From contig JBDVKF010000064.1 of NCBI GenBank assembly GCA_039960995.1, positions 186,001 through 250,000 on the forward strand: a DNA stretch of 64,000 nt, read 5' to 3'. The DNA is from JABSSA01 sp039960995. Lineage in GTDB: Bacteria > Pseudomonadota > Alphaproteobacteria > Rhodobacterales > Rhodobacteraceae. Of this stretch, positions 62,990 through 64,000 are shown piece after piece (the stretch's first letter is position 1; every line of letters begins with the position of its first letter). Below the pieces are notes generated by a model. That model was not told the DNA's origin. It searched no databases and worked only from the letters and a program-made list of their open reading frames with translations. The translations under genes and the position numbers were made by a program.

Positions 62990-64000
62990 TGTGGCGATTG
63001 TTGTCAGCCTTTCTTGTGGTCTGCGGGGTTCAATCCGCTGCGCAGGAATTCACAACATTGAAGGGACATGGCGGTCCAATCATGGGCTTGGCCTTGACCA
63101 ACAATGGGCAAATCGTATCGGCCAGTTTCGACAATTCTCTGGGTGTGTGGGACGATCAAGACACGCGATGGCTTGACGGTCACGATGCTGCGGTGACCGC
63201 GGTCGCGATGACTGCGGCCGGGGACATCATATCAGGTGGTGACGATTTCGCCGTCCGCTATTGGGGGGATACAAACCGCCTTTTGGGTCGTCACAAGGGT
63301 AAGGTCGCATCACTAAGCGTGTCGCCTGACGGCAAACACGTCGCGAGCGGCTCATGGGACGGGGATATTTTTTTGTGGTCCTTGGAGGACGCTGATCCAA
63401 TCAAACTGCCTTACCCTGGTGCCGGGGTGAACGCGGTTGCACATTCTTGGAACGGCACGCGTTTGTTTGCAGCTACGTCAAATGGCGTTTTGCTTAGTTA
63501 TGACCTGCGTACGTTGGATACGCCTTTGCCTTTGGTACGGCATGGTTTTGGGATCAACAGATTGATCGTTGGGGCAGGTTGGATTGCTTACGGCGCGGTC
63601 GATGGTGGAACGCGCGTTCTGGACAGCGAGACCGGCGCACAAATCGCGGACTTCACGCTCGACAGGCGGCCGATATTGTCGATGGCATACCACCAAGACA
63701 CAGACCAGATCGCGGTTGGTGATGGTCAGGGGTATATCATGATGATCGACAGCGCGCGTTGGCGGATAACCCGCGATTTCCGCGCAATGCGGCAAGGTCC
63801 GGTCTGGGCGCTTGTTTTTTCGAAAAAGGGCGACAGGATATATGCAGGCGGATTGGATGACGTTGTGTATGCTTGGCCGGTGTCATTGCTTGACGAATTT
63901 GATCCCGCCGAAGGTCAAGCCCGAACCTTTTTGCGTGAAGCAGATGCGATGCCAAACGGAGAACGCCAGTTTATGCGCAAATGTTCCATCTGCCACGCTT
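62989..64000 (+). CDS. WD40-repeat / cytochrome c fusion protein (cut by window end)
   Basis: About 337 residues are visible. After signal peptide MWRLLSAFLVVCGVQSAAQ come WD40-type repeats (GHGGPIMGLALTNNGQIVSA, VSPDGKHVASGSWDGDIFLW, AGGLDDVVYAWPVS) forming a beta-propeller, then a haem c site CSICH at residues 332-336, where the sequence ends. A periplasmic cytochrome with a propeller directly after the quinone-reducing subunit suggests a partner for formate respiration. The start overlaps the fdhC stop. Confidence 0.85.
   Translation, partial: MWRLLSAFLVVCGVQSAAQEFTTLKGHGGPIMGLALTNNGQIVSASFDNSLGVWDDQDTRWLDGHDAAVTAVAMTAAGDIISGGDDFAVRYWGDTNRLLGRHKGKVASLSVSPDGKHVASGSWDGDIFLWSLEDADPIKLPYPGAGVNAVAHSWNGTRLFAATSNGVLLSYDLRTLDTPLPLVRHGFGINRLIVGAGWIAYGAVDGGTRVLDSETGAQIADFTLDRRPILSMAYHQDTDQIAVGDGQGYIMMIDSARWRITRDFRAMRQGPVWALVFSKKGDRIYAGGLDDVVYAWPVSLLDEFDPAEGQARTFLREADAMPNGERQFMRKCSICHA

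Noticed and set aside
1..64000. CRISPR arrays, insertion sequences, prophage and RNA genes
   Set aside because: No spaced direct repeats, transposase or integrase motifs, or tRNA-like cloverleaf segments were seen by eye; a dedicated RNA search could still find a small RNA.

Overview
The window looks like a chromosomal segment of a marine alphaproteobacterium of the family Rhodobacteraceae (Roseobacter group). The evidence is moderate GC, tight operons joined by ATGA/GTGA overlaps, and several gene sets typical of that group: a smoEFGK-type polyol transporter, a hemP/imelysin/di-haem iron cluster, an Irr-type palindrome before dps, and a formate dehydrogenase cluster with DUF3305/DUF3306/DUF6494/DUF6505 proteins. 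I saw no rRNA or tRNA gene, insertion sequence, prophage or CRISPR array. It reads as a dense catabolic and respiratory region.

Layout. 1-400: start of a sugar-type ABC binding protein, cut by the window edge, behind a striking double palindrome (464-509). 642-1507: an endonuclease/exonuclease/phosphatase-family membrane protein split by a one-base frame change at an A7 run. 1619-5199: two overlapping genes encoding Rieske-fused enzymes, one glutamate-synthase-like (FMN plus 3Fe-4S motif) and one thiamine-diphosphate enzyme. 5257-7765 (minus): 5-oxoprolinase pxpBCA. 7817-10050 (minus): a LacI-type regulator coupled to a YcaQ-like DNA glycosylase. 10267-17948 (minus): a LacI regulator, then a sorbitol/mannitol operon (smoEFGK, sorbitol dehydrogenase, mannitol 2-dehydrogenase), with a 26-bp operator-like palindrome and a terminator.

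18462-26181: iron-related genes. A minus operon (50-aa Cys protein, hemP, unknown protein, imelysin) and a second minus operon (di-haem oxidoreductase, imelysin, DUF1513) flank dps, a DUF1289 gene and an unknown gene. 26433-30476 (minus): glucuronate catabolism (uxuA, uxaC, uxuB-like). 30708-32387: a BCCT transporter.

32673-43536: L-fucose-type utilisation. A four-gene ABC transporter (minus) diverges from a GntR regulator followed by aldose dehydrogenase, fucose mutarotase, lactonase, ketodeoxyfuconate dehydrogenase, FAH-family hydrolase and L-fuconate dehydratase: a complete non-phosphorylated route to pyruvate plus lactate. 44543-47800: an ammonium transporter, an orphan exported protein and a GlxA-type regulator.

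48107-64000: tungstate uptake (tupBCA) beside a respiratory formate dehydrogenase locus. One arm (minus) carries DUF6505, a biotin/lipoate-ligase-like protein, an Mrp/ApbC Fe-S carrier, DUF6494 and a polyferredoxin; a c-type cytochrome is also present. The other arm (plus) carries DUF3305, DUF3306, a TorD chaperone, a small Tat protein, FdhA (cysteine type), FdhB, the cytochrome b subunit, and a WD40-cytochrome c fusion cut by the window end. Tungstate import next to the enzyme suggests a tungsten-containing, periplasm-facing formate dehydrogenase.
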